Source: Calliopum simillimum
Lineage: Eukaryota > Arthropoda > Insecta > Diptera > Lauxaniidae
Length of the DNA: 64,000 nucleotides
Assembly (NCBI GenBank): GCA_951812925.1
Contig: OX638370.1
Coordinates: 104,236,897-104,300,896 of the forward strand
Direction: 5' to 3'
Shown in pieces: positions 22,825 through 33,196 of the stretch. The position numbers and the translations under genes were made by a program. A model generated the notes under the pieces. The model searched no databases and was not told the origin of the DNA. It saw nothing but the letters and a program-made list of their open reading frames with translations. The number at the start of each line of letters is the position of its first letter. Position 1 is the stretch's first letter.

Positions 22825-25084
22825 TGGGTGAGTCTCCAAAAAATGTACTATTCAATGTCCCGGGGCTCAAAACCATGGTTAAATTTAAAATTTGGTATTT
22901 TAACTATTCAATACAGATACTTAACCAGAGCTTCTACACGAATTGCTTGAAAATAAATTAAAATTTTTAATATTTTACAACGAAATTATAATATTATATA
23001 AAGTGTTAAAAACTCATTCTCCGTGCTGCCCTAACGGCACTTAATTTGCCCGTTTCGCATATTACGTTATTTTCTAAAAAAAAACTTAGAGAACATTGTC
23101 TGTATAAATATTTCAGCTACTGGGTTAACCCTTCGAAACATTTTTTTTTTTTAATATGAAATAGACAAACATGAAAGTTGGTCCCTCAATTTAGACTATC
23201 TCCGCTCAATTTTTCTTATTCTAACTGTAATTTTTTGAAATATTGAGTAAATAGAGAAGTCCAAGTGAAGAGAAAGAAGAGCTTAAGATTTTTTTCAGCT
23301 CAGTCAGTTTTGAATTTTTGACAGTGAGTGTCCATGTGTTTTTTTTTTTTTAAGTTTAAAAATTTAAAAATTTTGTGAAGAACGCAACTGTGCGATAGTT
23401 TTATTATGTTACTTAACATATTTTATCTCTATATAAGTAAATCAATAAACAATTACAGGAGCTATCCTTCATTGTGATATTACTGTTTTTGCAACATTTC
23501 GTTATTCTCCATTTCATCATTCTCCGTCGTTTTTTTTTTTACAACATTTCATCATTCTCCGTTTAGTTACCCTCCAACTGGTTTTTGTTTTGTTTGTTTT
23601 GCTTTAAAATTTAGTCTTAAGACCCTCAAAAAAACTCTTAAAAAATCCAACATAAATTTTTAGGGCTGCCACCTGGTTATTTTCGAAAATCTTACATAAT
23701 TCGCCCTTTTTCGGACTAAATTGATATTTTCGGTTTCAGAAACGCTTAGATAAACTTTTTTAAAATTGTACAAAACTTTCGGTGTTGCCACCAAAGTAAA
23801 TGATTTAAGCGAAACTAACAAAAAAAGCCGGGTGGCTTTCTGAAAGTTTTTTTGAAACCAAAAGTTTCAATTTAGTCAAAAAAAGTAAGAATTATGTAAG
23901 ATTTTCAAAAATAACCTGAAATAACCCTAAAAATGTATATTGGATTTTCAAAAGTTTATTTAAGCGTTTTTTGATTTTTTATATATGAAGCACTCCATGT
24001 CAAGTGTACCAGGCTTAAATTTTTTTTTTCTCCGACTTCGCTCAAATTTGGCAGTGTGTTAGATCCGGTGTGCAAGAACAACAATCCGGGACAATTTGGT
24101 CCTAGTACCATTTGTTGTTAAAATACAGGGTGTTGAAGTTAGCTTTTTTAGTCATTTTCATGAAAAGGGTGTTTTTTCAATAATTTGTAATGTTTGTAAA
24201 TTGATCAATCTAAGTTACTGGTCCTATTCACTTTGAATTGTTCTTTTAACAAAAAAATATTTCTTGGTGAAAAAAATTTTTTCACCAAAATTTTTTACAC
24301 TTAAAAATACTTTTGAATTTTTTTTAAAAAAAGCCCCCTTCGATTTTGCCCTGTACACTTCTTTCGTAAGATGCTTTCCTCTTGAGTAAAAAAAGATTTT
24401 TGCCTTCCGCGGGCGTTCAAAAGCCAAAAACTCCCATTTATCGTCCGAATCCCACCTTGAGTTATACATCATTTTAAAGCTTACAAATTATTCTTTAATT
24501 TAAAGTACTTTTAAAAAAAATCGAAGGGGGCTTGTTTTAAAAAAAATTCAAAAGTATTTTTAAGTGTAAAAAATTTTGGTGAAAAAAAATTTTTTTCACC
24601 AAGAAATATTTTTTTGTTAAAAGAACACTTCAAAGTGAATAGGACCAGTAACTTAGATTAATCAATTTACAAACTTTAGTGTAAGCTACAAATTATTGAA
24701 AAAACACCCTTTTCATGAATATGACTAAAAAAGCTAACTTCAACACCCTGTATTTTAACAACAAATGGTACTAGGACTAAATTGTCCCGGATTGTTGTTC
24801 TTGCACACCGGATCTAACACACTGCCAAATTTGAGCGAAATTGGAGAAAAAAAAAATTTAAACCTGGTACACTTGGCATGGAGTGCTTTATATATTATTT
24901 AAACGAAACTTCCAAAAAAGAGAAAAAACATATGGCAACCCTGAAAGTTTGTGTCCATTTTCTAAAAATGTTCCAGAAGTTAAAGCCATCATATTCTATA
25001 CCTTCAAGTAATAAAAAACTAAAAAAAAAAATTGGTGGAGACAAAAATAGGCATGTTTTGGTAAATTTTTCGGAGATTCACCCA
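22825..25084 (+). mobile_element. 1.4-kb TIR repeat family, copy 2 (split by a foldback element)
   Basis: It starts TGGGTGAGTCTCC and ends with the inverted GGAGATTCACCCA, matching copy 1 at 4984-6420 along its length. The foldback element at 23984-24890 interrupts it; removing that insertion leaves about 1.35 kb. No transposase frame. Confidence 0.7.
23984..24890. mobile_element. Foldback element with long inverted arms (907 bp)
   Basis: The ends read TATGAAGCACTCCATG and, inverted, TAAAGCACTCCATG. The inverted arms continue for about 360 bp each (23984-24343 and about 24520-24890) around a loop of roughly 180 bp. Both flanks read TA. The arms share segments such as GTACTAGGAC/GGTCCTAGTACC and CCCCCTTCGA. 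It is inserted in copy 2 of the 1.4-kb family. A 276-bp relative lies at 26959-27234. No protein is encoded. Confidence 0.82.
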
Positions 25085-26639
25085 GGCTTTTCAAAGTGGT
25101 TGAAACTTTTGTATTTTGATTGCAACACAATATGCTAAGTAAAATAGCTTTAAAGTAAAGTTGTAAAGGGATAGCAACAATTTGAAAGCTAATACAATTC
25201 CAAGGGAATAAAATCAAGCCTCTTTAAATCCTTCCTTTCCGTCCTGCCAGACTTTACGTACGTAATATTTGCTAAGTTGAAGACTCTCGAAACTATATAA
25301 GTATGCCATTCGTCTAAGTTTCTGCATAAAGGAAATGAAATCAACATGTGGTAACCTTATTAAAGCCTTAATGATGACGATAACTAAGAAATTGTTTCTA
25401 AGGTATTTGTATACATATGATGTATTCAATGCAAGTGAATGACATCAGCGCTTGAAGAATCATCAGAAGTGTTCTTGACAGTCGGTCGGGGTGCTACGCA
25501 CTACGATGATTTGCAGCACAACATTTTAAGTAAAAAAAAAGTTCGCTTTCTATATTGCCATAAATCTGAATTCGCACCGACTTGTTAATATTTCTGTCAT
25601 GGAAAGCGTGATAGCAAACAAACAGCACCACGTGATAAGATATATATATATCCTTTTATTCATTCACTATAAATAAATTTGCAGCATGGCGTATACTTAA
25701 CAACAATATTCCTTGTGCCGCGCCACATAACGAACTCTGTCAGAAATGTGGGACTTTTCTCGCTTTTATTTTTTATTGCATTGCGGTTGCATGCAGCACT
25801 TTCAACTGCACCTGAATTTTGTTTTATTTTTCGTCTTCATTTTTTTTTTTCAATGTTTAGATTTAGTGACACATAAAAAATTGTATTGCGGAAAAAAAAA
25901 ATCACAGTGGAGGGACTTATTTTTTTTTCAAATTAATTTGCTTTTGCTGTCCATGACACTGCATCCTGTGTGTACTGTCTGCATAATAGAATGACACCAC
26001 TGTTGTCATATGCAAGTTGCGGCGGTAGGTAGGTAGGTAGAGCTCTGCTGAAACACGTGAGCTCGAATAACGTGACACAGTGGCGCGTTGCACCAAAAGA
26101 ACTGCGGCATTTCAGGTAGCGCAACGTACTGAATGCTACATTTCGTAACAGTGATGACGGATGAAAGAGGTGATACAGTAGTGGGCATTTGACGTTGTGA
26201 CGAAATACTTTGAAAGCTATTTAGGGATGTATTGGAAATAAGAAATAATCTTGGACTTCATTGCTTAAATAGCAATAAGAAAACGCTTTATCCTAGTGCT
26301 AAGGGAAATTCCCTCGGCTTGTTTGGGTCATGAGTTCAATTTGCGGGCAAGTTTTTATACATTCAGTGTATATTCACTTTGTCCTTTCGTTTGTAATGCA
26401 GAGAAGGAGGTGCGGCAGGTATAGAAAAGTATATATGGAGCATTACATATGTATGTATATTACCGGATAGCATTTGGCTTATGCATCTCCGATTTTTGAA
26501 ACTTTTTCTTATATAGAACTAGTTGAGACTAGCATCCATGTTTTTTTTAAATTTTTTTTTATCAAGCCGTTTAAGAGATATATTTTTTTTTTTTAATGAA
26601 AAAGCTGCAAAAATGACATTAATTAGTTTTTTGAAATGC
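25085..26639. other. No recognised gene; mini-me-like terminal fragment
   Basis: Mostly AT-rich. A reverse-strand fragment of the mini-me-like 3' end lies at about 26355-26440 (TATATTCACTTTGTCC, GGAGGTGCGGCAGG). A (TAGG)n run sits near 26026. A B-box-like GAGTTCAATTTGC occurs near 26331. No coding exon seen. Confidence 0.4.
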
Positions 26640-26789
26640 TCATAATTCCATATTTTAAATGATTTTCGTTATTTTTGGTCTTATACCGATATATTAGATG
26701 TTTTTCGATACCTTTGGACTTTTATCAATAGTTTATATGTTTTTTGATATTTTAGATTTTTTACGATATTTTTGGACTTTTACCGATAT
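26640..26789 (-). repeat. Left flank: satellite array of the 1140-2195 family, inverted
   Basis: Carries TTTTTGGACTTTTACCGATAT and GATGTTTTTCGATA, the reverse complement of the core in the 1140-2195 array. It ends exactly where the CACTG-ended element begins. Confidence 0.75.
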
Positions 26790-26958
26790 CACTGTGGAAC
26801 AAAATTTGGTCGCCAAAAGTTTACTCGGATCTGACGCTGCGGGGTGAAAATAAAGGCCAAAATAAAAGTCCAATTGGCTCAGCTTTTTCAAGTTGGCTCT
26901 AGTTTTCGAGAAAAGGTCGTTTGAATTTTGCACCTTGAATTATGTGGTTTTTTCAATA

Positions 26959-27234
26959 TAAAGCACTCCATGCCAAGTGTATCAGCTCAAAATTTTTTTT
27001 TCTCCGATTTCACTCAAATTTGGCAATATGGTAGGACAACAATTCGGGAGGATTTGGTCCTAGTACTATTTGTTGTTAAAATACAGGGTTTTGAAGTTGG
27101 CGTTTTTAGTCATTTTCATGAAAAGACTGTTTTTTCAAAAATTTATAGCTTACACTAAAGTTTGTAAAACGATAAATCGAAGTTACTGGAAAAAAAAAAT
27201 TTGAGTTGGTACACTTGGCATCGAGTGCTTCATA
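26959..27234. mobile_element. Short relative of the 23984 foldback element
   Basis: Ends TAAAGCACTCCATGCC and, inverted, TATGAAGCACTCGATGCC; TA on both sides (26957-26958, 27235-27236). The other arm of the host palindrome supplies the empty site (CAATATATCACGTAAG), which confirms insertion at TA. It shares the GGTCCTAGTACTATTTG block with the 907-bp copy. Confidence 0.85.
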
Positions 27235-27802
27235 TATATCGTAAGTTAACTGAGTTTTATAGCATTTGGTGGTAAGACTTTGTTCGTCTCGTTCATATCT
27301 ACTTTTTCATTACCAAATCAGTCCTTTTGGATGCATTTTTTGGCAAGTTAGAGCACAAAATTCCCAAAAAAGTGATATTTTTCGCCTTTTATGTTATTCG
27401 GCTCAATAGAAATTACCCGAATGGAGGACTTTTAACCTATAGCCAAGATCCATACGAACACTTTGATATAATATATGTGGCATATGGGCAAAAATTTCTC
27501 GAGTGAGCCATCTAAAAAATTAAACGTAAAAAAGGCTTTAACAAAATGATGTTTTATAACAACTAGTAAAGATTTGTAAAAATGTTTTTTTTAAGATATT
27601 AAGCATAGGTCGGGAAATAAAATGGTGTTTTTGTTTTGTAAAGAAATGTTTAATTTATTGTTGAAAATCCCTAATTTAAATAGGTACATGAAAATAATGC
27701 AACTTCTTCGCCTCTGAGAAAACTATAAAAAATATGTAGGCACTCTCCACTAGTCAAGAAACTATATTCCAGAAAAAAAAAAAAAAATGGGTTATTAACA
27801 AT

Positions 27803-28566
27803 TGTTGTGAGTTTGCTAAGCACCTAATGCATCAGAACATTCTTTTGATTGCACATCGATTGATCGAGTTTCAGCTAAAAGCCAAACCGTGGGATACCAA
27901 AATGAAATGTATCCAACATCGTCAATCGTGTGATTTCAATTTTAACCAAAACAAATTAGAACACTAAATACACAAACAACATGCTTTTGCTATGGACACC
28001 TGAATGAAATATGTCCCGCAAAAGCATGGGAATCGGAAAACGCGTACGTGATAAATCGTGTGATTTCAATTTTAATCGAAGCAATTTAGACTACTAAATA
28101 CACAAACAACACGCTTTTGCTATGGACACCTGAACGGAATGTGTCTAGCAAAAGCCTGAGAATCGGAAGTCGCGTACGTGATCGAACCAATTGGTGTTCA
28201 GCAAGGCAAACTCACAGCGTCTCCCGAAGGTTGAAACAAGCTCAGGTACGAAACGAGGTGAAAAGCTCGTTTCACGACACTTAGAGCTTTTTCCAGCGAT
28301 CGGAAATTATCTAATAAAAAAACCGTTCGATTAAGGAACGGTCGCTTGTCTTGTTTTGTCTTGTCTTGTAAATTAACTAACTAGCGAGTAAGAATATTGC
28401 TGGAGCGCGGTGAAATAGCCGCTGTTTTAGAAATAATAAAAGTCAAAGTGAAATATTGAAAATAAAGTGTTTGATTCGAAATCTCACCGGAAGACCAAGA
28501 CCACCTATGGAATAAATATAACAACTTGGCTACTACATATAACCCCTGGAAATTTTAACAACAACA
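27803..28566 (+). repeat. Long terminal repeat (5') with tandem U3 duplication
   Basis: 764 bp from TGTTGT to ACAACA. It contains two tandem units of 130 bp (starting near 27925 and 28055), each with ATCGTGTGATTTCAATTTTAA, GCTTTTGCTATGGACACCTG and CGCGTACGTGAT; such duplications often act as enhancers in U3. AATAAA-type polyadenylation signals occur near 28460 and 28510. The LTR ends two bases before the primer site. Confidence 0.6.
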
Positions 28567-28568
28567 TT

Positions 28569-28580
28569 TGGCGCAGCCGG
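28569..28580 (+). other. Primer-binding site (tRNA-Ser-type, one mismatch)
   Basis: TGGCGCAGCCGG follows the LTR. The complement of a fly serine tRNA 3' end is expected to read TGGCGCAGTCG, so one base differs. This site supports calling the upstream block a 5' LTR of the Gypsy-like group. Confidence 0.55.
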
Positions 28581-30671
28581 TATTCCGAGCCAGGAATACG
28601 CGAACAACAGGAAAAATTACCAACATTTGGCCAACATAAAAGCAGCAACAAGAGCAGTTTAATTGGTAAGTACGGTGTCACGAAAAGAGGAAGAATAGAA
28701 AATCCGTCGATAATTTGGTAGATGTAACATCTAACAAATTAGAATTAGTAAAGGAACGAATAAAACGTTTGATTTTCGATAGATGTAACATCTAGCGAAA
28801 AATTGAACAAGTTCCTATAGTAAAAACATAACTACAATAGGAGTTTAAAATTTTTTTTTTAATTTACCGGTAAACTGGCTTCCCCCACCCGTGGTAAGAA
28901 GTCAGTTGCGTGAAATCGGTCTGGGAAAAAATAAAGTAAAGGAAAATTGTGAAATTGAATTGTGAATTGGATTAAGTCCATTGCCCTAGGGAAAAATAAC
29001 GGAAAATTTTAAATCGGCAATAGCTAATTCAAATTTGGTTTTAATAGTGGTCTCTGTGTAAGATTTCAGAAGTTCTTGGTAGAATTAATTACTAAGTATT
29101 TGGGAATCTTATGTGAAGGGCTATTAAAGGCAAATCTAAGGTGCTATCTTTGCCGAGGAAGAGCAATTCTTTTGTTTGAACAGTTTACAAATTTTAAAGC
29201 CACTTCATAAGGGGCTGAAGTTTGTAAAGTCTTCATTGAAGTCTTGTTCTCATAACCGGGAAATCTTGCTGGTTTAGTTTTGGGTTCTCAAGAATTATTT
29301 TCAAGTGATTCAAGAGTTCCGTATCGATCAGCAAGATTACGAAAAATTTTAAGTGCAAATAAAATTATTTGATAAAACTATTTCTGCCTTCACGGAGGAA
29401 TTAGAATAAAATTCATTGCTACCGATCAGCAACTAAAAGCTTTTATGCATATCAAATTCAAGCAAGAATAACAAAAAGCGAAAAAGTAAAAATTTCATTT
29501 GGGTCATTAGCTTTGTTTTTATTTGCGTTCATATACCTAAAAGCTTTATATGCGGAATAATTTGGTTAATGTAATTTTGCGATAGGTCAGGAACAAGTAA
29601 AACAAAGAATAATACAAAGACTTTCAATGCAAGTTCATTGCACATAAAAAAGGGAAGTCAGCAGTTTTTACCGAAACTTCTTCATGGCTTTAATGCAAGT
29701 GTAACTTGAATCTTTTGTTTATAAATTGACAAGCAACAATAAGAATATTTTTTGCTGCAACAGTAGCAACGATAAATGAAAAATTTAATAAAATTTCGAT
29801 TTGCATTAGCGTAACATAGAACTTTAGCTGGGACACTTGTATTTGTTTTGTTTGTTTTTTTTTTTCATTGCATCTTAACAGTGGGATCATTAAACAGTAA
29901 ACTAAATAAAATTAACATATGGAATACTTGAAAGATTCAAATGTATAATACATTAATTTGCTTGCAGTTAATTGCTTTAGTGTAATTGTAATTGGAAGGT
30001 TTTGGTTGTTTACTGTCTATTACAGTGAAATAACATAAACAAATAACCAAATATTTTTCAATAAATTCGTGGTTCAATTGTTATGGAAAACAGATAAATA
30101 ATGAATAATTATGGGCAAGGAACAAGTCTTTTAAGCGGGAGTCCCGTAGTCCGTGATGTCGTAAACGTCTTTTTTCAGCATTAGAGAAAATTAAGGCATC
30201 CTACGAAAAAAGTGTATATAGCATAAAATGCTTAGAATTATCTAAGGAATGCGTGTGAGTTTTTTTGGAACATAACAAATTTTTTTTTTCGGACCTTTTG
30301 AAAAATTACAAAATGTCTCAGAATATTCTGAAAAAATTCACACATATTCCTGAGATAATTCTAAGCATTTTATGCCATATACACTTTTTGTTGTTTTTCT
30401 CTAATGTTGAAAAAAGACTTGCACGACATCACTATATTGTTAATAACTTTTGAACCAATATCGATTACCCCAATTTTTTTTCTATGTGCCCACATATTTC
30501 ACATATTTTTTATAGTTTTCTCAGAGGCGGAATAGTAGCTTTAGTTTTATGTAAATATTTGAAATAATGATTATCAATAATAAAATAAAAATTTTGGAAC
30601 AAAAAAAAATGCCATTTTATTTCCCGACCTATGCTAAATATCTTTAAAAAAACATTTTTACATTAATAGTA

Positions 30672-31950
30672 CAGGGTGGCTGATTCGAACTGTTACCAAC
30701 TTCAGATAGACTTATCTGACAGATGGAACATGACAGCTGTCTAAAAATTGGCATGATGTTAGTTCATTCTATTGTCAACAAGTAACCAAAAGCATTTGCG
30801 CGTCAATTTATTGAAAATAAAAAATTTTCGAAATGGAATTCAAACGTAATAGTGTGATTGCTCTTTATTTGGCTGGAAAATCGCAACCAGCAATTGTTCG
30901 TGAGCTGAAACATTTAAAAGTGAATAAAATGTTTGTGTATCGGACCATAACACGTTACAATGGTACCGGCAGCGTTGCCAAACGACATGGCGGTGGTCGG
31001 AAAATAACTGCAACATCACCAGAAATGGTTCGAAAGGTGAAGGCCAGAATTGAGCGAAATCCGAGACGCAGTGGCAGACAAATGGCTGCCGAGCTGAAAA
31101 TATCACGTGAACGAATGCAACGCATATTGTCAAACAAGCTCGGACTAAAGGTCCTCAAGTTCCAAAAGGCGCATAATCTCACTCCTGCTCAAAAAAAAGT
31201 TAGGCTCGATAGAGCCAAGGAGTTGTTGCGCTTGCACGCCGCCGGAAATCTGTCACAAATTGTCTTCTCTGATGAGAAAAATTACTGTATCCAGCAATAT
31301 GTAAACAAACAAAATGATCGGGTTTACTTGACAGAGAAGTTCTACGAAAATTTGAATGTTCGTTTGGCCACCAGGACGCAGGCACCACCGCATGTGATGG
31401 TTTGGGCTGCAGTGACTGCTGATGGGCGCTCACCACTCGTTTTTTTGGCCGCTGGCGTCAAAGTAAACGCCCAGGTGTATCGTGAATCAGTGTTGGAGGG
31501 TGCTTTACTACCGTGGGCACGCAAACATTTCGGTCGCAAGCCATGGACACTCCAACAAGACTCGGCAGCGTCACACAAAGCTCGTGTGAATCAAGAATGG
31601 TTTGAAAAAACGTTCCTAGCTTCATTTCTGCTCAACAATGGCTCTCAATCTAGGGTATGTTGGACAAGAAGGTCTTGACTAAAAAATACCAGAGCGTTGA
31701 TGCGCTAAAAGTGGCCCTTCAACGAGAATGGCGCAAACTTCCACAAAATCAAATTCGTGCAGCATGCGACTCGTTCTTCGACCGTCTACGGGCCATAGTT
31801 AAGGCCAAAGGTGGCCATATCAAAAATCTCAAGTAGATTCTTAAAATTTGAACATTTCTCAACAATAATAGCGTTTGATCAATAAAATCTGTGCATGGAA
31901 ACTAAAAATATAGTCTTTTGAATTGGTAATACTTCGAATCAGCCACCCCG
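30672..31950 (+). mobile_element. Tc1/mariner transposon (1279 bp)
   Basis: Inverted ends CAGGGTGGCTGATTCGAA and TTCGAATCAGCCACCCCG, with TA duplication at 30670-30671 and 31951-31952. It contains one transposase gene (30833-31836) broken by a deletion/frameshift. It sits in the right arm of the CACTG palindrome, and the left arm gives the empty site. Good conservation of ends suggests a young insertion. Confidence 0.93.
30833..31836 (+). pseudogene. Tc1/mariner transposase, frameshifted
   Basis: The first frame (30833-31678) encodes an N-terminal paired helix-turn-helix region: residues 1-110, with SQPAIVRELKH, then the GGGRKITAT linker and the RSGRQMAAELKISRERMQRIL second helix-turn-helix. 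The first half of the DDE catalytic domain follows, with the first Asp in IVFSDEKNY and the second in LQQDSAASHK. Near 31640-31656 the frame shifts. The rest of the protein continues in another frame at 31657-31836 (MLDKKVLTKKYQSVDALK... to KGGHIKNLK). The segment that should carry the PDLNPMDY-like motif and third acidic residue is missing, so the enzyme is dead. The intended family is probably DD37D/E-like, but spacing cannot be measured here. Confidence 0.9.
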
Positions 31951-32455
31951 TAAGTATAAAACATCATTTTGTAAAAGACTTTTTTACGTTTAATTTCTTA
32001 GGTGGCTCACTTGAGATATTTTTGCCCATATGAAACATATATTATATCAAAGTGTTAGTATGGATCCCGGCTATAGGTTAAAAGGCATAAATCCACTACT
32101 CGGGTGATTTCTATTGAGCCTTGTGTCATAAAATGCGAAAAATATCACTTTTTTGAAATCTTGTGCCCTTACTTGCTTAAAATGCATCCAAAAGCATTGA
32201 TTTGGGAGTGAAAGAGTAGATACGGACGAGACAAACAAAACCTCACCACCAAATGCAATAAAACTCAGTTAACTTACGTGATATATTGAAAAAACCACAT
32301 AATTCAAGGTGCAAAATTCAAACGGCCTTTTCTCGAAAACTAGAGCCAACTTGAACAAACCGAGGCAAATGGTCTTTTATTTTGGCCTATATTTTCACAT
32401 CGCAGCTTCAGATCCGAGTAAACTTTTGGCGACCAAATTTTGTTCCACAGTGTAT

Positions 32456-32755
32456 TTTAGTTATTTTTCGACACGTTAGAAGTTTTACCGATATTTAAGA
32501 TGTTTTTTGATATTTTTGGACTTTTATCGGTATTTAAGATGTTTTCGATATTTATGGACTCTAACCGATAATTTAGATGATTTTCGATATTTTTGGACTT
32601 TTACCGATATTTTAGATGTTTTTCGACAATTCAGAGGTTTTACCGATAATTTACATTTTTGTCGATATTTTTGGACTTTTGCCGATATTTAAGATGATTT
32701 TCGATATATTAGACAATTTTCGATATTTTTTGGACTTTAATGAATAGCACTGCAA
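32456..32755 (-). repeat. Right flank: satellite array of the 1140-2195 family, inverted
   Basis: Repeats GATATTTTTGGACTTTTACC, GATATTTAAGATG and TTTTTCGA at about 34-36-bp spacing. It is continuous with the left flank (26640-26789) once the nested element is removed. Confidence 0.8.
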
Positions 32756-33032
32756 TACAAATAATGGAATTTTGATTGTTGCATGGAAGTAAATCGACCA
32801 TAACTTTTAAAGCAAACGTCGTACGACACTTTTTAAGAGTTTATTTTGAAGAGAATTTGTTCAATCTACATTGCACCTCAAAAATATTTGTGTTTGTGGC
32901 TTCAACCTCAAATATCTCAAAATCTAGAGCTGATGGTCCAAGACTGAACTCGGATTTGGATTCTGCGCTAAAAATTCCTTCAAAAATCACCTTCAGCTGC
33001 TTTGCAACAAAATCATTGTTGCGCTGGTGCAA

Positions 33033-33196
33033 TCTTTAGTATTTATTTTAAACTTTTTTAGTATCAAATTCCGATTTTTTCCCGAAAAAGTTTGAAATTT
33101 ATTTCAAAAAAATATGAAATTTGTTCCAAAATAGTTTAAAATTAATACTTTTTTTGGCATTGTTATATACTTTTTGGTTTTAAAATTAAATTTAAA
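33033..33196 (+). mobile_element. TA-target MITE (CACAGTAAAAAATT family), decayed copy
   Basis: Shares CCAAAATAGTTTAAAATTAATAC and TTTTTGGCATTGTT-type blocks with the copy at 16823-17046. Terminal repeats are eroded. Confidence 0.6.

Larger units (their letters stand above)
27803..30152 (+). mobile_element. LTR retrotransposon fragment (5' LTR plus untranslated leader)
   Basis: A 5' LTR (27803-28566, starting TGTTGT and ending ACAACA) is followed 2 bp later by a primer-binding site. The remaining roughly 1.6 kb shows no gag, protease or polymerase frame, and no matching 3' LTR is visible. The host palindrome's left arm is interrupted at TTATTAACAAT before it and resumes with GTGATGTCG at 30153, so the fragment is an insertion of about 2.35 kb. 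It may be a deletion derivative or a non-autonomous element. The right boundary is inferred only from the arm alignment. Confidence 0.6.
26790..32452. mobile_element. CACTG-ended palindromic (foldback) element, multiply interrupted
   Basis: The ends are CACTGTGGAACAAAATTTGG and its inverse. Flanks carry a 3-bp duplication TAT (26787-26789, 32453-32455). Removing the element and one TAT restores a normal satellite unit (ACCGATATTTTAG). The arms are inverted copies: left 26790-about 30267 and right about 30331-32452. Each is about 845 bp once later insertions are removed, around a loop of about 63 bp. Later insertions are a 276-bp foldback element (26959-27234), an LTR fragment (27803-about 30152) and a Tc1/mariner copy (30672-31950). 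CACTG ends with a 3-bp duplication suggest the CACTA/CMC group. The start also fits the Transib CACWRTG pattern, but that group makes 5-bp duplications. No gene of its own remains. Confidence 0.8.

Noticed and set aside
28467..28721. gag-like frame after the LTR
   Set aside because: Begins inside the LTR, spans the primer site and has no capsid or zinc-knuckle motif.
26790..32452. Transib identity for the palindromic element
   Set aside because: The CACTGTG start fits, but the duplication appears to be 3 bp (TAT) rather than 5 bp, so I left the class open with CACTA/CMC favoured.
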